A stretch of DNA of 64,000 nucleotides from Hetaerina americana (GCA_022747635.1 JAKTNV010000024.1:7469303-7533302); one strand, 5' to 3'; shown: positions 1-11,699, counted from the stretch's first letter. Numbers and translations: made by a program. The notes: generated from the sequence alone by a model not told the origin.

Positions 1-513
1 AAAACTCGTAGTCACTCGACTAATTCTCAACGTAAGGCACCAGTCTTCACGCCCCACCCGCCTTACAGTGATGCACTGTGACTGAAGCTTTCCCAACATG
101 GCACTCCAATGGAACCCTCACGAGAAAAAAAATGTCTGATGCCAAGCCGGTGATTCAAACTCGAGGTCTCGGGGCGACAATTCGCGGGTGAAGGCCGTGG
201 ATGATCGAAGAAGGGGGATGAGAGACAGGTGAAGGTGGAATGGGTGCAGAGTGTACTCTCCTTGCTGGTGATGCAAACGGTGGGGAAAGAAAAGCCGGGA
301 ATCAATAGATGTCAAAAAAGCCGGGATGGAATAGATGATAGGCCTGTCCTTTCATCCGCTGATGCAAGAAAAGATGAGGAAAATGGGAGCGAGAGAGTGA
401 ATGTTTTCTTCTGTTCTTTCGTTCCAATCGCTTGTATTTTACCGTCTCTCCTCTCTCACCCTTCCTTTCTCCCTACCTCTCTTCTGATCGCTTCTTTTCC
501 GCCATTCACATAG
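1..513. other. Left-edge intergenic DNA, no gene recognised
   Basis: Moderately GC-rich DNA with short open frames on both strands, none resembling a known family. On the minus strand around 150-175 there is a degenerate B-box-like string (GAGTTTGAATCACC) followed by an A/T run, so part of this could be an old tRNA-derived SINE, but no A box or stem structure could be confirmed. Confidence 0.25.
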
Positions 514-516
514 GTA

Positions 517-1600
517 CGAGGGTGGTCCCAGAAGTACCCGACACAACAGGGAAAACACAAATATTTTGGAAAAAAATGTATTTATTTTCAACACTATCTC
601 CTTTCAGCTCTATACACTTTTCACAGCAATGTTCTATAATTCCGATACCCTTTTTATAGTAAGAACTGTCTTAGTCCTCAAAATAGCCATTAACTGCCGA
701 CATCACTTTTTCTTGTCTGGATAGACATACCACCGAGCCATTTTTTCAAGTTTGCGAACAGAAAATAATTCGAGGGGACTAAATCTGGCTAATATGGTGC
801 ATGAGGTAGTAATCCAAACTTTAATTCATGAATTTTGGCCATTGCAATAACGGATTATGAGCTGGTGCATTGTCTTGATGAAAAAACACTTTCTTCTAAG
901 CTATGGCCGCTCTGAAACTTTTATGTTTATCGCTGTTGGCAGGTTTTCATTTTTCAAGATAGTCAGTGAAAATTATCCCATCCCAAAAAACCGACGCCAT
1001 GACCTTGCCTGCAGATGAAGCGGTCTTCGCCTTCTTTGGAGACGGTTCTCCCTTTGGAATCCATTGTTTTGATCGTTCTTTTGTCTCGGGTGTGAAGTGA
1101 TGGACCCATGCTTCATCCATGATTATGAAACGGCGCCAAAAATTCTGCTTTGTTGCTGTGAAATTTGGCTGTACGCTCCATTGAAACATCTTCACGACAC
1201 TAGTTTTGCTGAGCAAACGCGGCACCCATCTTGCACACAGCTTTTCTATGTCAAAATTTTCAGTTAATATACGATGCACCGCACTTTTTGAAATGCCTAC
1301 TATGTCTGCTAATTGGCGCACTCTCAGTCGACGATCATCCAGTATCACATTGTGGATTTTCTTCACTGTTTCTGGAATCGACACCTCATTTGGTCGACCA
1401 ATCTTGACGGCTCGTCTTGACAGTCATACGGCCTCGTTTAAACTCTGCTACCCAATATTCTACTGTTGTAAACGAAGGAGCAGACTCACCCAGGGTAGAA
1501 TCCAGTTCAGCTTTTATATTGGCTGGGCTAAGGCCTTTCAAATTAAAGTATTGTGTCGCATAACTAAGACCACTTTTCTCCATTTTCACAAATTCACTGA
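517..1600 (-). pseudogene. Decayed mariner transposon with broken transposase
   Basis: Reading the minus strand from an ATG at 1583, the product has a mariner-type N-terminal helix-turn-helix (YATQYFNLKG..., then VEYWVAEFKRGR), a second HTH with the typical RQLADIVGISKSAVHRIL pattern, and a DDE catalytic part: MDEAWVHHF with the first Asp, HQDNAPAH with the second, and a mutated P-Y-stop-PDL block holding the third. Several frame changes and stops (near 1386, 945, and around 800) kill it. Beyond the coding end lies a terminal sequence CGAGGGTGGTCCCAGAAG starting at 517 directly after a TA (515-516). No matching inverted terminus was found at the other end, so the 5' side is truncated or eroded. 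Cut-and-paste DNA transposon, inactive. Confidence 0.85.
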
Positions 1601-1619
1601 AAACGCTCAATATTCATGC

Positions 1620-2790
1620 TTACGCATCGCTTACGATTCCGGTCATCACAACGCAATAATAAAATTCGGACATTTGAACTCCACCTCAGGCTTTGAATTC
1701 CATGCATATTGCACACAGAACAGCCCTTGAAGCACACATTTACCTGCACGGAAGACCAACTACCAGCTTGTGTAAGATTTGAATTCAACGTATAAAATTA
1801 ATCATGCAATATTATTCCTATTTGTGAAGGATACATTGACAATAACTTGTTTCTTTGATTTAAATATATTAACAATGACTTTTCTGCGGCTCTATTTTGC
1901 CGTTTTTTCAACAGTCCGTATTTTTTCCCGATTACAATCCTTATCTACGCGAGACTCTGACCAAGATTCAATTAATACTCGTTCAACTCATTCTAAAACA
2001 CCAATTGTAGTGCGGGTAACCAAAATATCGAATTAACCACAAGTTTAAATTAAAAATATCATATGCAAACCAATTTAAATAATCGAAGGTGGTAAAAAAA
2101 TATGAACCAATAGTTATTCAAATGTGCCACGGGTCTTGGATAAAACGTGAAAGAAATGTAGCCGCATCATATTGGAAGAAAAATTATTACGTTTTACAAT
2201 CGAAGCAACTGAAACTTTTAAACTATAATTCATTATGAATTATTTTTGTTGATCTATATCGATTAGAAGTGCACAATAATAATAAATAGGCCTTCAATAA
2301 AGCTAGATAATTAATTAATCAAATGCGTTCTGGAGAGGTTTTACTACCGTCCGGGAATGGCCAAAAGATAGATTTAAGGAAAGAAGTGAAGGTCAAATCC
2401 AAAGCTTAGACCATGAAAAGTCAAAGGAAAAAGAATCAGCTATTCATTCCAGCGTAGTAAGAGAAATATAGCAAAAAATAGCGTATGATAATAATTCTAT
2501 GGTAAGATACTTGAAGATGAGGCAATACGGTGAAGTAAGAAGTATTCATAAATACTCTACACTTTCAGGTTGCACTTCGTGGAGTTGTTTCACGTCCATA
2601 TTAAATGAGTTTGAACAGAGGAAAATTACAAACTCATTTGATATGGACACAAGAAACATTCATTTGTAATTTCGTAAAATCGTATCATTTAGAAAAATGT
2701 GTATCCAAGGCTTCTACGAAGCTAAGCCTGAAGCAGTTGGCTTTACCAAAATATAAAATCACTTTTGGACAATACTAAGGTGCGGACGAG
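1620..2790. other. AT-rich intergenic DNA, no gene seen
   Basis: No homology-like coding pattern is visible. A short stretch near 2570-2650 has an inverted similarity (AAACTCATTTGATATGGAC against GTCCATATTAAATGAGTTT), giving an imperfect hairpin of about 19 bp arms around a 26-base loop. Confidence 0.4.
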
Positions 2791-2799
2791 AATAGCAGT

Positions 2800-3110
2800 T
2801 GAAAAGAATATGAAAAAACGATCAAAATAAAAGTTCTGAACCGAGTGAAAAATGGAGAGGGCCTTCGAATGACGGATAAGAGAGTATAGGAAAGGCATTG
2901 ATTGGCAAGACGAAGAGGAAAATTAATCATGCCTAATTTGCGGCACAATAGTTTACTAAAACGATGATGGAACGAACCATAAATGGAAAGAACTGAAGGG
3001 GAAGGTTAAGAATGAATTATGGGAAGTAAGTGATGGAACACGACAGCGAAAAGATGAAATGATGGACTGAAGAAATCGGCAGGGAACAGAATATGCTTGG
3101 AGGACTGATA
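2800..3110 (+). pseudogene. Possible LINE 3'-coding relic
   Basis: In plus frames the translation gives fragments such as VLNRVKNGEGLRM followed by basic ARRRGKL and MERTEGEG pieces, in the order expected for the C-terminal tail of the endonuclease-reverse transcriptase LINE family found elsewhere in this window. Numerous stops and frame changes. The match is by pattern only and could be chance. Confidence 0.3.
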
Positions 3111-3154
3111 AAAAACAATTCTCGGATTGATAACCTGTTACAAAGATCAATTAA

Positions 3155-3157
<3 letters not shown>

Positions 3158-3234
<77 letters not shown>
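3158..3234. repeat. Compound (TA)n-(TG)n microsatellite
   Basis: About 22 TA units (3159-3202) run straight into about 16 TG units (3203-3234). Any open frame through it (Ile-Tyr then Cys-Val repeats) is an artefact of the dinucleotide. Confidence 0.98.
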
Positions 3235-3235
<1 letters not shown>

Positions 3236-3239
3236 CGCA

Positions 3240-3960
3240 ATTAAAAATTCTTGCTCCTACCCGACCCACCATAGTTACGACACTGGTTCCGTACGTTTCT
3301 CAGTCGCGGCCGTCTTATCCTGCCAAGGCGGAGAGTGAGAGAGTGAGTGCGTGTGTGAGGGAGGAGTGGAAACGGGGGGAGAATGGAAAGGGGCACAACT
3401 ACCACCCATGCCTAAAACCCTGCCCGTCCCCTCTTCTGGGTCTTCTTTTTTCAACGTAATTTCGTCGTCCGGTGTCTCGTCGGGTTTCTCATCTCCGCCC
3501 TCCCTCTGCCGCGCCCACATGCCGACACACAAAACGCGATCTGACAGCCGCCGGGCACCCTAACTCCTCCACCCGGAGGAAACCCACCCTTTTTCTTCCC
3601 TCCACAGGGGCTGAGAAGAAAGGTGAGGCGGTATATGCGGAGGGGGACGACCAAACTCCGACCAAAGCGGGAGAAAAGCGACGGATGTGAGGGTAGAGCG
3701 GGTGGAGCGCCGTGTCCTTATTTCTTACCTTCCATCCTTCTCTCCACCCATTCCATCCCATTCCCCTCTCCATCTGGCCTCCCCTGCCGCCCCAAAGGGA
3801 AGACGGATCACCTTGTCGGTGCCAGCTCCATTTTCTGCTTCGTCCGTCTCTCTCCCGTGCATTGCAATCCCAATAAGGAGATCTCCCGTCCCCTCTCTCT
3901 TTATCTCTTCCTCTCTCCCACTCTTCATATCACACTATGACCATCACTCTCTTTGGTACT
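3240..3960. other. GC-rich patch without recognised gene
   Basis: Distinctly richer in G and C, with CCCC/TCTC tracts on one strand, than the surrounding AT-rich DNA. Open frames overlap on both strands and give low-complexity Pro/Ser/Arg-rich products with no recognisable domain. It could be an unmethylated or regulatory island or a repeat; no splice-bounded coding exon can be supported. Confidence 0.3.
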
Positions 3961-4254
3961 CGCCTCTGACCTCTCCGAGAGTTATTTCTACATCAGCGTC
4001 TCCTTATGAGAAAATCTCAATGTTCTCCCAGTAGCAACTAACTGAAACTATGTGCCTTCAATATTTCGTCAAATACATGTCGTAAAAAAATCTTCGCGTT
4101 TTTCAGAGGCGAAGCTGTTCGAAATGACGTTTCTTCCCTTGGAATTGAAAAGTGATTTCCTTGCCACTACAGAAGCATAACCCATTCCTCCTTACGGGGA
4201 AATATACGCTCCAAAAAGCAGGTCGATGAAGCAAGCGCCTAAATAACTAAGATT

Positions 4255-5000
4255 TTTTGAGTTTACAAGGTTCCTCCCACAGAAGAGGTACGTCACCATG
4301 AAAATAGGGAATTGGAATGCTATTATGATACTGAGTACAGGGAAGTAGGAAAATGAAAAGCGAGAGATGGAGAGAGAAAATATAGACATGTTAACCCTGT
4401 TCGAGGTGAGATGGAAACCTAGCGGGGAATATTGGGCAGATATTTACCGAGTAAAATACAGCGAAGGGGTGGAGAGTCAACATGGAGTAACTAAAGTATT
4501 GAAAAGGAAACGGGAGAAGAGTAGCAAAAGTGGGACTGACAAATGGCAGAGTAATATTGGTATGCTTTATATTTGTATTCCTTATCACATATGGCTGTAA
4601 TATTTTATACATATATTCCTTTATTTTACAGAAATAAGAGCAGACCAGGTTGACCTATTAGTATTCCAGGTGCACATGCAGACAAGCAGTCATTAGAGAG
4701 AAGTAGATAATGTTTATGACCAGTTGGACGAAATGATTGCGAATGTTCCTGGATGAAAGCATTAATGGCAAAGGGAGAGACGGGAGTGAGTTAGGAGAGG
4801 TTTAGGAAAAAGAAAAGACCACGGGGAACAAACGATAAAATTTTGCAGGAGATATATTCAACACATACGTGGGGGAAATGGTAAGAGGGGCATGGGAAGG
4901 ACTGAACATAGGAGTGAAATTCGGTGGAGAATTCATAAAATCAAGTTTGCTGATGACCAAGCTTTAGTTTATCAGTCAGTAAATGGTTTTCAGGCATTGC
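4255..5000 (+). mobile_element. LINE relic: endonuclease fused by deletion to RT
   Basis: Plus-strand frames read KIGNWNAIM... then MERENIDMLTLFEVRWKPSG and YRVKYSEGVESQHGV, the start of the exonuclease-endonuclease-phosphatase domain of a non-LTR retrotransposon. Further on come VDLLVFQVHMQTSSH and DNVYDQLDEMIANVPG, still endonuclease. Near 4857 the frame jumps to the reverse transcriptase segment NTYVGEMVRGAWEGLNIGV and FADDQALVYQSVNG, which aligns with the same motif in the copies at 38-41 kb and 52 kb. Most of the endonuclease end, the linker and RT motifs 1-4 are missing, so this is an internally deleted, frameshifted copy. Confidence 0.75.
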
Positions 5001-5199
5001 CGAGTGCTTGCCGTTCGCGCCGATAGCATACTAATTAGGGTAAAGCAAAACGAATACATAGCCGGGATTTCAAATAAATCTACTCAATTTTAGGAGCATC
5101 GAATCATCTTTAATAATGTCAATAAAAAATTGATTGGAGAACATATTCTCACCTTGAACAATCCGTAAATGGAATTGAAGGTATAAAATCTCAATTAAG

Positions 5200-6170
5200 G
5201 AATATTAAAATTTTGATTTTAGCAAGCACACTTATACTGATGTCATATCATTCCCTTTTTTCCGATTCAATCCTTCATTTTTCCTTCTTCTCTTCCCGTG
5301 TATACTTCCAAATCCAATAGTAGTGTTTGGCAGAGAAAACGTTGAACGTTTTGCAAGCAATAGCAGTAGGCTAGAGGTACAAGCATAAGCGACTATACGA
5401 AACCTGTACATACTTAAAACTATCAAGTTGTGGTAATGGAATACAGAATAAAAATGTTCAGTGACAGGCAAGGGGATAATGCGAGGTTTTCTACTATGAA
5501 CGGTACTTTTCAACGTATATGCAGATAAAACGGCAAGAAAGGTATGGGATACACTGAAGATAAGAATTACAGTAGGCGGAGAACTGATCAAGTCAGATCA
5601 TGTTTTTTTGGCCAGTCTGTCCAATGATTTTCATTTAGGTCATTGTTGCGTGCATTACAGAACCGTATTTATACGTTTGTTATTCGAATTAATCATAGGA
5701 AAACGGACGTAACGAGGTTCAAGATAGGGGAAGGCTAAGATAAAGACTAAAGTTGGATGCCATACACTAGAGCAGATAGAATAGCTCACCTATCTTTGAA
5801 GCGATTTAAAAAGTCGTGAGGAAATTATTAAGGATATTTAAAGAGGAATTGGATCATGTCAAAAAGCTTTTGCCAAGAGAGTTGATGACAGTGACCGTAA
5901 GTAAAAATACAAAGAAAAGACATGAAAACTAAATTGTGAAGTGTAGTTTGGTGTGGCTCAGAAATTTCCTCGCAGAGGCTAACGGGTAAGCGTATATTGG
6001 AGGGTTAATGGTGTAGAGAAGATTGGAAACAATAAAATGAACAAAAGTGAAAACGAACGAAAGCATTTTAGTGGAAGAGAACCGGCTGTTTAGAAAAATT
6101 CAAAGAAGGAAGGAAAAGTAGATGCAGGGGATACTGAATGGAGGAGTAATATTGAAGATAGGACCACGGA
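5200..6170 (+). pseudogene. Degenerate LINE reverse-transcriptase C-terminal relic
   Basis: Plus-strand frames contain scattered pieces consistent with the post-catalytic RT region (GGELIKSDHVFLASLSNDF, KTDVTRFKIGEG, then EEIIKDIKRG and FAKRVDDS) with many stops. It directly follows the better-preserved relic at 4255-5000 and may be its continuation or a second older copy. Confidence 0.35.
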
Positions 6171-6189
6171 GTTCCATGTGGTCCTGTGC

Positions 6190-6720
6190 TATATTATTCG
6201 ATTATTTTGGCGATGGAACCAGCGCTGTGATGCTATGATTTTCCGTAGGTTCGACATCGCTGCCGTGGATATTTCAATCTGCCGAGTGGTTGACCGCAGG
6301 CCTCCATTTTTTCTTCCTGATTACTCTCTAGTAGCCCTAGTAGCTCTTTTTCCACACCTTTCTCAGTCCCTCTTCATCGAGCAAACGAATTTTTCCTTAT
6401 CATTGTTGGTGGAACCTATCACTTTATTGCCCCTTCTATCTCCAACAAATCCAAGTATCTAGAAGTCCCCAATCCAACTTTTTCTAATTTCAGACTGTCT
6501 ATCCTCTGTAATTTCTCTGCACGCAATTCTCACTGCATTATTTTATTAAAGCAAATTACTGATTCTTCTTTTGATATTCAATCCAAACCCACATTCTAAG
6601 GAAATCTGCAGTGTTTCTTAAACAGGGAAACCAGTTTCGGAATGTCCGCATGCTAAAGATGCGTATCCGCACATGATAAACATTTTCACCATGTTTACTA
6701 AGTCTTTCAAAATATGAATT
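6190..6720 (-). pseudogene. Possible very old LINE RT fragment, opposite strand
   Basis: Reverse-complement frames give pieces like GLNIKK, ESVICFNKIM and KLEKVGLGTSRYLDLL, reminiscent of the 'GLKINxKKT ... FKYLGS' block downstream of the RT active site. No continuous frame; low certainty. Confidence 0.22.
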
Positions 6721-6849
6721 CAACCTTGACGTGGCGGTGCGATAATTCTTCTTCCATCGATTGGGTTTCTTTTCAACGCAGCTCCTTTTGCGATAATCCT
6801 ATTAATGGATGCGATCAGTGGGCATTTCTAGGCGCAGAATACCTGAACA

Positions 6850-7195
6850 TGTAGGTTAAGAGAGAAAAAATGGGAAATGCGGTGCATGGACGTAAATTTA
6901 TTTTGGTAAGTGCTATAATTTCAGAGAGAAAAATAGCCTTTTCATTGGGAGAGACGTGAATGAAGAGTATTTGGAATAAAGACACTATTCTCGTACCGTC
7001 CACTTTTTATATGGGAAAGGAATGGGAAAGAATAAATAGACATTTGAAGCCTAGTGGTGTACAGGTTATCATAATTATACAGTAAAAATGTCGCATATTA
7101 CAATTTACTCTCATATCCTCTCAACGTATTGAGCCGGTGAAGCTAATAGTTTCAACAATGTCATTGTAATGTCTCATATTCACTCCCTATTCAGA
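6850..7195. other. Intergenic DNA, nothing recognised
   Basis: AT-rich, no coding pattern, no terminal repeats noticed. Confidence 0.4.
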
Positions 7196-7373
7196 GGTTC
7201 GGCCAAAAGAACGATATTTTTTATCATTGGAGGAAAAAAAAGAAATTTTTTCGGCTCCAAAAAGTGTACATGTGTAGCTGATGAACTCTTTCGTTCCAGA
7301 CAGTGTTCGCAATATCCAGTGGACCTCTCACTAAACACGTAAAGGTGGTGAAGCCGGTGATGAAATATGATAG

Positions 7374-7595
7374 GAAAAGTTCCGTCATGATTTCCTGATA
7401 ACCGTTCGGCTAAACCGCACGAAAGAATTCGATGAGTATGTCTACCGGAGAAGCGGAAGTCGTCACCTCACCCGTCTGGCCCGCTTCCTTCAGAAAAACG
7501 ATCTTTCGGTAATCAAAAAAGATCCAGTGTTGGGATCAAAAATCCACCAGTACAGAATACACCTCCCACTTGCCAAAACGATTCAGGCAGTTTAG
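7374..7595 (+). pseudogene. Orphan coding-like stretch cut by a mariner insertion
   Basis: Seventy-three stop-free codons with protein-like composition (EKFRHDFLITVRLNRTKEF ... RLARFLQKNDLSVIKKDP ... HQYRIHLPLAKTIQAV). The TAG at 7593-7595 is made by the left junction of the mariner element: its TA is 7593-7594. Reading across the element with one TA removed adds M-L-D-E-F before a TAG at 8893-8895. Upstream, the same frame carries MNSFVPDSVRNIQWTSH, then stops at about 7330 and 7370, so an older, longer reading frame seems to have decayed. Family not recognised: it may be a pseudogene, a degenerate exon, or part of another transposon. The T-A-G before 7374 could also act as a splice acceptor. 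Confidence 0.4.
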
Positions 7596-8876
7596 GGCGG
7601 TTCAATAAGTACCCGTGTTAGAAATGAAGAAACCATTTTTTCAAAAACGTTTTTATTTTATCTTTCAACACAGTCCCCTTTTAAAAAGATACACTTCTCC
7701 CAACGTTCCGGCCATTTTTTTAACCCCTCCAAAAAATATGATTCGTCGATCTCTCCAAAATACGCCTCTGTATCGGCGATAACTTCCTCGTTTGAGCTAA
7801 ATTTTTTTCCCGCGAGCCATTTCTTCATGTTAGGGAATAAGAAAAAGTCGCAGGGAGCCAGATCGGGTGAATACGGGGGCACCCCCCCGCGGCAGCAATT
7901 CATAACGTAGTTCATCCAGTTTGGCGGCGACAACTCCGGATGAATGTACTGGTGCGTTATCGTGGTGAAACAGCACCTTCTTTTTCGCCAAATGCGACCG
8001 TGTTTCCTTCAATTTTTTGTCAAAGCAGTCCAATAATTCACTGTAGTATATCCCAGGGATCGTTCTTCCTTTTTCTAAAAAATTCATGAGGATGACGCCA
8101 TTTGCATCCCAAAAAACCGTCGCCATGACCTTTCCGGCCGATCGGACCATCTTCGCCTTCTTTGGAGCAGATTCACCGGGATAAATCCATTGTTTTGATT
8201 GCTGCTTAGTTTCTGGTGCATAATGATGAATCCAGAACAGCGATAACTCGACGCAATACACCTTCAGATCTCGCTTAAATTGCTGCAAACACTGCTTCGA
8301 AGTCGACAGCCGGATCAGCTTGTTGTCCACCGTGAGCAATCGCAGCACCATCGGGCCGACAATTTTTTCATCGCCAACTTATCATGTAAAATATTCATTG
8401 CCGTTCCGGTCGACACACCTCTGCTACTTCGCGCACTTTCGTTCGTCGATCAGCGAGAATCATGGCGTGGACTTTTTGAATGATTTCCTCGGTAACCACG
8501 TCTGCCGGGCGTCCTGGTCGCTCCTCATCAAAAACAGATGTTTGCCCACGTTTAAATTTGTTGAACCAATATCTAACTGTGGTCATAGATGGCGAAGTGT
8601 CCCCTTAAACAGCATCCAACTTTGCTTTTATCTCCTCACATTTCTTCCCATCCAAAAACAAAAAGCGAATTACCGAACGATACTGCTCTTTTTCCATCTT
8701 AGCGAAAATCACGAAACACGTCTTACTCGAATGGCTACCAAATCCAAACTAACCTTTAAATCAGTCTGAAATTTGTTTCGCCGTCGTTTGATAGATGGCA
8801 GCACACGATGATAACATAAACTTCCCTCAGGAACACCCTTTGTTGTCAAACACAGGTACTTATTGAACCGCAGTCG
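7595..8876 (-). mobile_element. Near full-length mariner element with both termini
   Basis: Left end CGGTTCAATAAGTACCCGTG (7598 on) and right end, on the reverse strand, CGGTTCAATAAGTACCTGTG are almost identical inverted termini about 25 bp long. They are flanked by TA at 7593-7594 and 8877-8878, the target duplication of Tc1/mariner elements. At about 1.28 kb the length is standard for mariner. The single transposase gene fills the inside on the minus strand but is disabled, so the copy could move only if supplied with an enzyme in trans. Confidence 0.92.
7658..8697 (-). pseudogene. Mariner transposase, frameshifted
   Basis: Starts MEKEQYRSVIRFLFLDGKK at the ATG at 8697, followed by an HTH (TTVRYWFNKFKRGQ) and GRPADVV linker, a second HTH (ADRRTKVREVAEV) and the DDE catalytic core. 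Visible catalytic signatures are HHDNAPVHSS (second Asp) and PYSPDLAPCDFFLFP (third Asp, 34-residue spacing class); the C-terminus is YFLEGLKKWPERWEKCIFLKGD. A stop interrupts 'KLDAV-stop-GDTSPS' near 8605, the HTH frame is lost near 8390, and a run of seven C's near 7879-7885 shifts the frame between the second and third Asp. Encodes cut-and-paste transposase; inactive. Confidence 0.9.
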
Positions 8877-8899
8877 TATGCTCGATGAATTCTAGTTCA

Positions 8900-9410
8900 A
8901 ACGATAAAATTAAGTTAAAATTAAAGTCAATTTAAATCAACTTAAAAGATCAATATAATTGAAAAAAGGACTGTAATTTGGCTAAAGTGATAAATAAAAT
9001 GGTTGATCGCTTCAGTCAAATTATCTAAGCTTTTCAATCGGTTGTATTTCCAAATGCAGTTTTACAAATTTATTATTCATGCGTGTAAAGCTCAAGTAGG
9101 CAGGTTACTTATCAGAAAAAAATCTTTCGGAGGTCTACCACCTCAAAATCGTAGACAAAATAAATGATTAAAAAGTTCAATGAAGTAGCTATAAATTATT
9201 GCCTACAGTTTAGACAGAAAATCAACTTTAAGAGTCCAAACGGAAATTCTAAGATTGGAGTGGTTTACAACCCGGAGATTAAAACCTCAATAAACCTTCC
9301 GCGAGATATCAACCGTTTAAATTAATGCTTTATATTAGTGAAATAGTTAAAATTCCACTTGATATCACAAGGTTAGATCTCCCAGAAAGGAGTATTCAAT
9401 TATTAGTATA
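8900..9410. other. AT-rich intergenic DNA
   Basis: Very AT-rich, with poly-A/T-like runs; no coding or repeat signature seen. Confidence 0.4.
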
Positions 9411-9416
9411 ATAAAT

Positions 9417-9640
9417 TTAAACGCGAATTTTTTGTTTCATTTCATATAAAACGTCAAATTTGGCGTTCAGAATTAGGCCCAACAGTGAGTCCATCATCTC
9501 CAGCTGCCTGGTTTTGATGTAAGAATACAGGTCACCCCTTAAAGTCGTGGGAAACACAATCAGAGCATTTCGCTGTTCCTCTCCCTGTATCAACAATCGA
9601 TTTCCCACGAAATTCGAGTCACCGAATTCGGGTCGGTAGC
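9417..9640 (-). CDS. Unrecognised coding-like stretch ending in a stop
   Basis: On the minus strand about 74 stop-free codons precede the TAA at 9417: CYRPEFGDSNFVGNRLLIQG, EEQRNALIVFPTTLRGDLY, SYIKTRQLEMMDSLLGLILN, AKFDVLYEMKQKIRV. Composition is protein-like, with amphipathic segments, but no in-frame ATG opens it and a TAG lies upstream near 9655. It could be the last exon of an unseen gene, a pseudogene or chance. No known family recognised, no convincing splice acceptor chosen. Confidence 0.25.
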
Positions 9641-9659
9641 ATTGACTCTAACTGACGCC

Positions 9660-10190
9660 CTACCCTGCTTCAGACCTACTACCACGCAGTTATTTTTTAT
9701 GAAGATCCTAAGCTTATACGATTCATTATACCCCTGAGTCTACTTAAATCATATCGTAAGAGTTGCCACACGCTTTGCTGGAGTTTTATATAATTTAAAA
9801 AGACCGATCAAAATAAATAATAAATTTCATCATATGATCGTAGAGGAAAAATGTTAAGTGATGGCAATTAAGCCTTTAAATTGACAATCCTGTTTCACGT
9901 CAACGTATCGGATGTTGTCTACAAGCTAAATGTGTGACGAAAAAATATTTAAATTAGATCAATGCGGGAGAATATTCTCCTATTTTAGCCAGATGGTCTG
10001 TGGGCAAGGTAATGTAATCTATGGCATTCGCTGGGTTAATTAAGCGGTTAAGTGGAGTCCTCTGTGCCTTACTGGAAGTACGAGTATCAGTCCGTGTTGG
10101 GATCTCTTCCTCGTCAAGAGGGTGCATGCCGATTAATCCGCATTTTATTTTCTTTCCGATACATATTTAAAACAAAACACGGGATCTTGC
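9660..10190. other. Intergenic DNA, nothing recognised
   Basis: Mixed AT-rich sequence; no gene, repeat boundary or RNA structure identified. Confidence 0.4.
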
Positions 10191-10194
10191 CGGC

Positions 10195-10570
10195 ATGCAC
10201 ATAGGAGAACACTGCGCATATTTCCAACGCCACATGGTTCCGCTAGCCATTGGTTTTGATTACGATGACAGGTGTGACAACGACTCTAAGTCGTCGGCCT
10301 TGTACCCCCAGTATGTCTCTTCCAACCTCCCCTATCGAACCCTCTTCTCCTTCGCACGTCTTCGATTCTTTTTCGGGCCTCCGGTGTCCTTCTGTCGAAC
10401 AGCAACAACCTCGATGGCGCTATCTGAATCCTTCCGACCGGCAGGATCGCACCGGCCTCACCCGGCAAGAACCCTCCGCACGGCAGGCCGATAGTATTCA
10501 TTCGGTGCACGTAATTTTCGGTGGGAAGAGGGAAGGCTAGTTGAAGACGGTCTCTCTCTCTTTCTTGATA
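10195..10570. other. GC-richer patch with overlapping open frames
   Basis: A 99-codon frame from the ATG at 10195 and overlapping frames on both strands give Arg/Ser/Pro-rich products without a recognisable domain. The patch is compositionally distinct from its surroundings. No splice or codon-bias evidence favours any frame, so no gene is called. Confidence 0.25.
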
Positions 10571-11259
10571 GTGGTTGGCCATTTCCTGGTAAGCTGACTT
10601 GGGACGATGTTAGCAAAAATTCCGTCTTACGTCCGCCTTGCCGTGGGATCACCGATCACACTTAACGATACCCAACCACTGAACAGACTTTGGCGAAGCA
10701 CCTCTTCACTGATAAAGATGCGCCCTCTGAGCTACAAATTTAAATGTGACAAGAATAAACTAAAGACGCGTTCGTCGATGATTTACGTCATTTTTTTCAA
10801 AAGAAATTCCGCGCCAAATAGTCGAGGTTACCGTGTAGGAACGTTTAGATTTAAATCATAATAGTCCACATTCTAAGGGAAAGAAGGGCGAAATATATTT
10901 AACTTATCTATTTTGATGTTTAGTTCATAGACAATGAAATTCAACGAATGATATATTTCTTCTCTCGCAGCTCTTCTTTTCGCATTGTACAACTTCCGTT
11001 CGCGCATGTGCAAGAGAAACGAAATAAAATGTCGTTTTAAAGAAATAACAGTCATCACTGTGTTTACTTTAGTAAGAGTTCTTGACACTATACCAAGTCA
11101 AATGACTGCAACTTGTAATTTTTCTCGTAGCAATTGTAATTCGTTCGGTTTAAATTGTTTCCATGAATTTATTCACATTTCAATTTTGTTCATCCGTTCA
11201 GGAATTAATCGTATCATATTGCCTGGGAAGTAAAGAAACACTCCATTAAATCAAGTACG

Positions 11260-11660
11260 TACATATTTGGAGAGCGTAATTCCATTCCAGCGTAACTCCA
11301 TAGGAGTGAGGCACGGGAAATACCAGAAATGAAAAGTTTGGGAATGTGATGCTACGGGGGAATGATTAAGACAGATTAAATGGAAGGGTAAAGTAACCAA
11401 CGGAGATGTTCTGCGAATAATATAAGTAAGAAGCCTAATGAAAACTGAAATAAGAGAAGGAATGATCTCATAGGACACATTCGAGATATGGCGAACTGAT
11501 TAAGACCGTCACCAACGGGAAAGGGAACGGGAAGAACTCAGATGACGACCCTGGACCAGGTACATGGAACATATAATGGCAGACGTCAAAGTGACATGTT
11601 GTTGAAATGTTGCCATAAGGTTAGCCGATATAAGACTTGAAAGTAGAGGCCTACTGGCAC
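11260..11660 (+). pseudogene. LINE C-terminal fragment
   Basis: Plus-strand frames show KVTNGDVLRII, RSLMKTEIREGM, then WTRYMEHIMADVKV and a final LADIRLES. This matches in order the widespread insect LINE tail (T-N-E-x-V-L ... SLMKTI ... G-H-x-L-R ... R-x-R-Y-M-x-I-M-x-D). Stops and a frameshift near 11480 show decay. A different, jockey/CR1-type tail from the family at 38 kb; truncated on the 5' side. Confidence 0.5.
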
Positions 11661-11699
11661 GTGATTGATTGCTCATTTGAGCAATGAAATTTATTGCCA

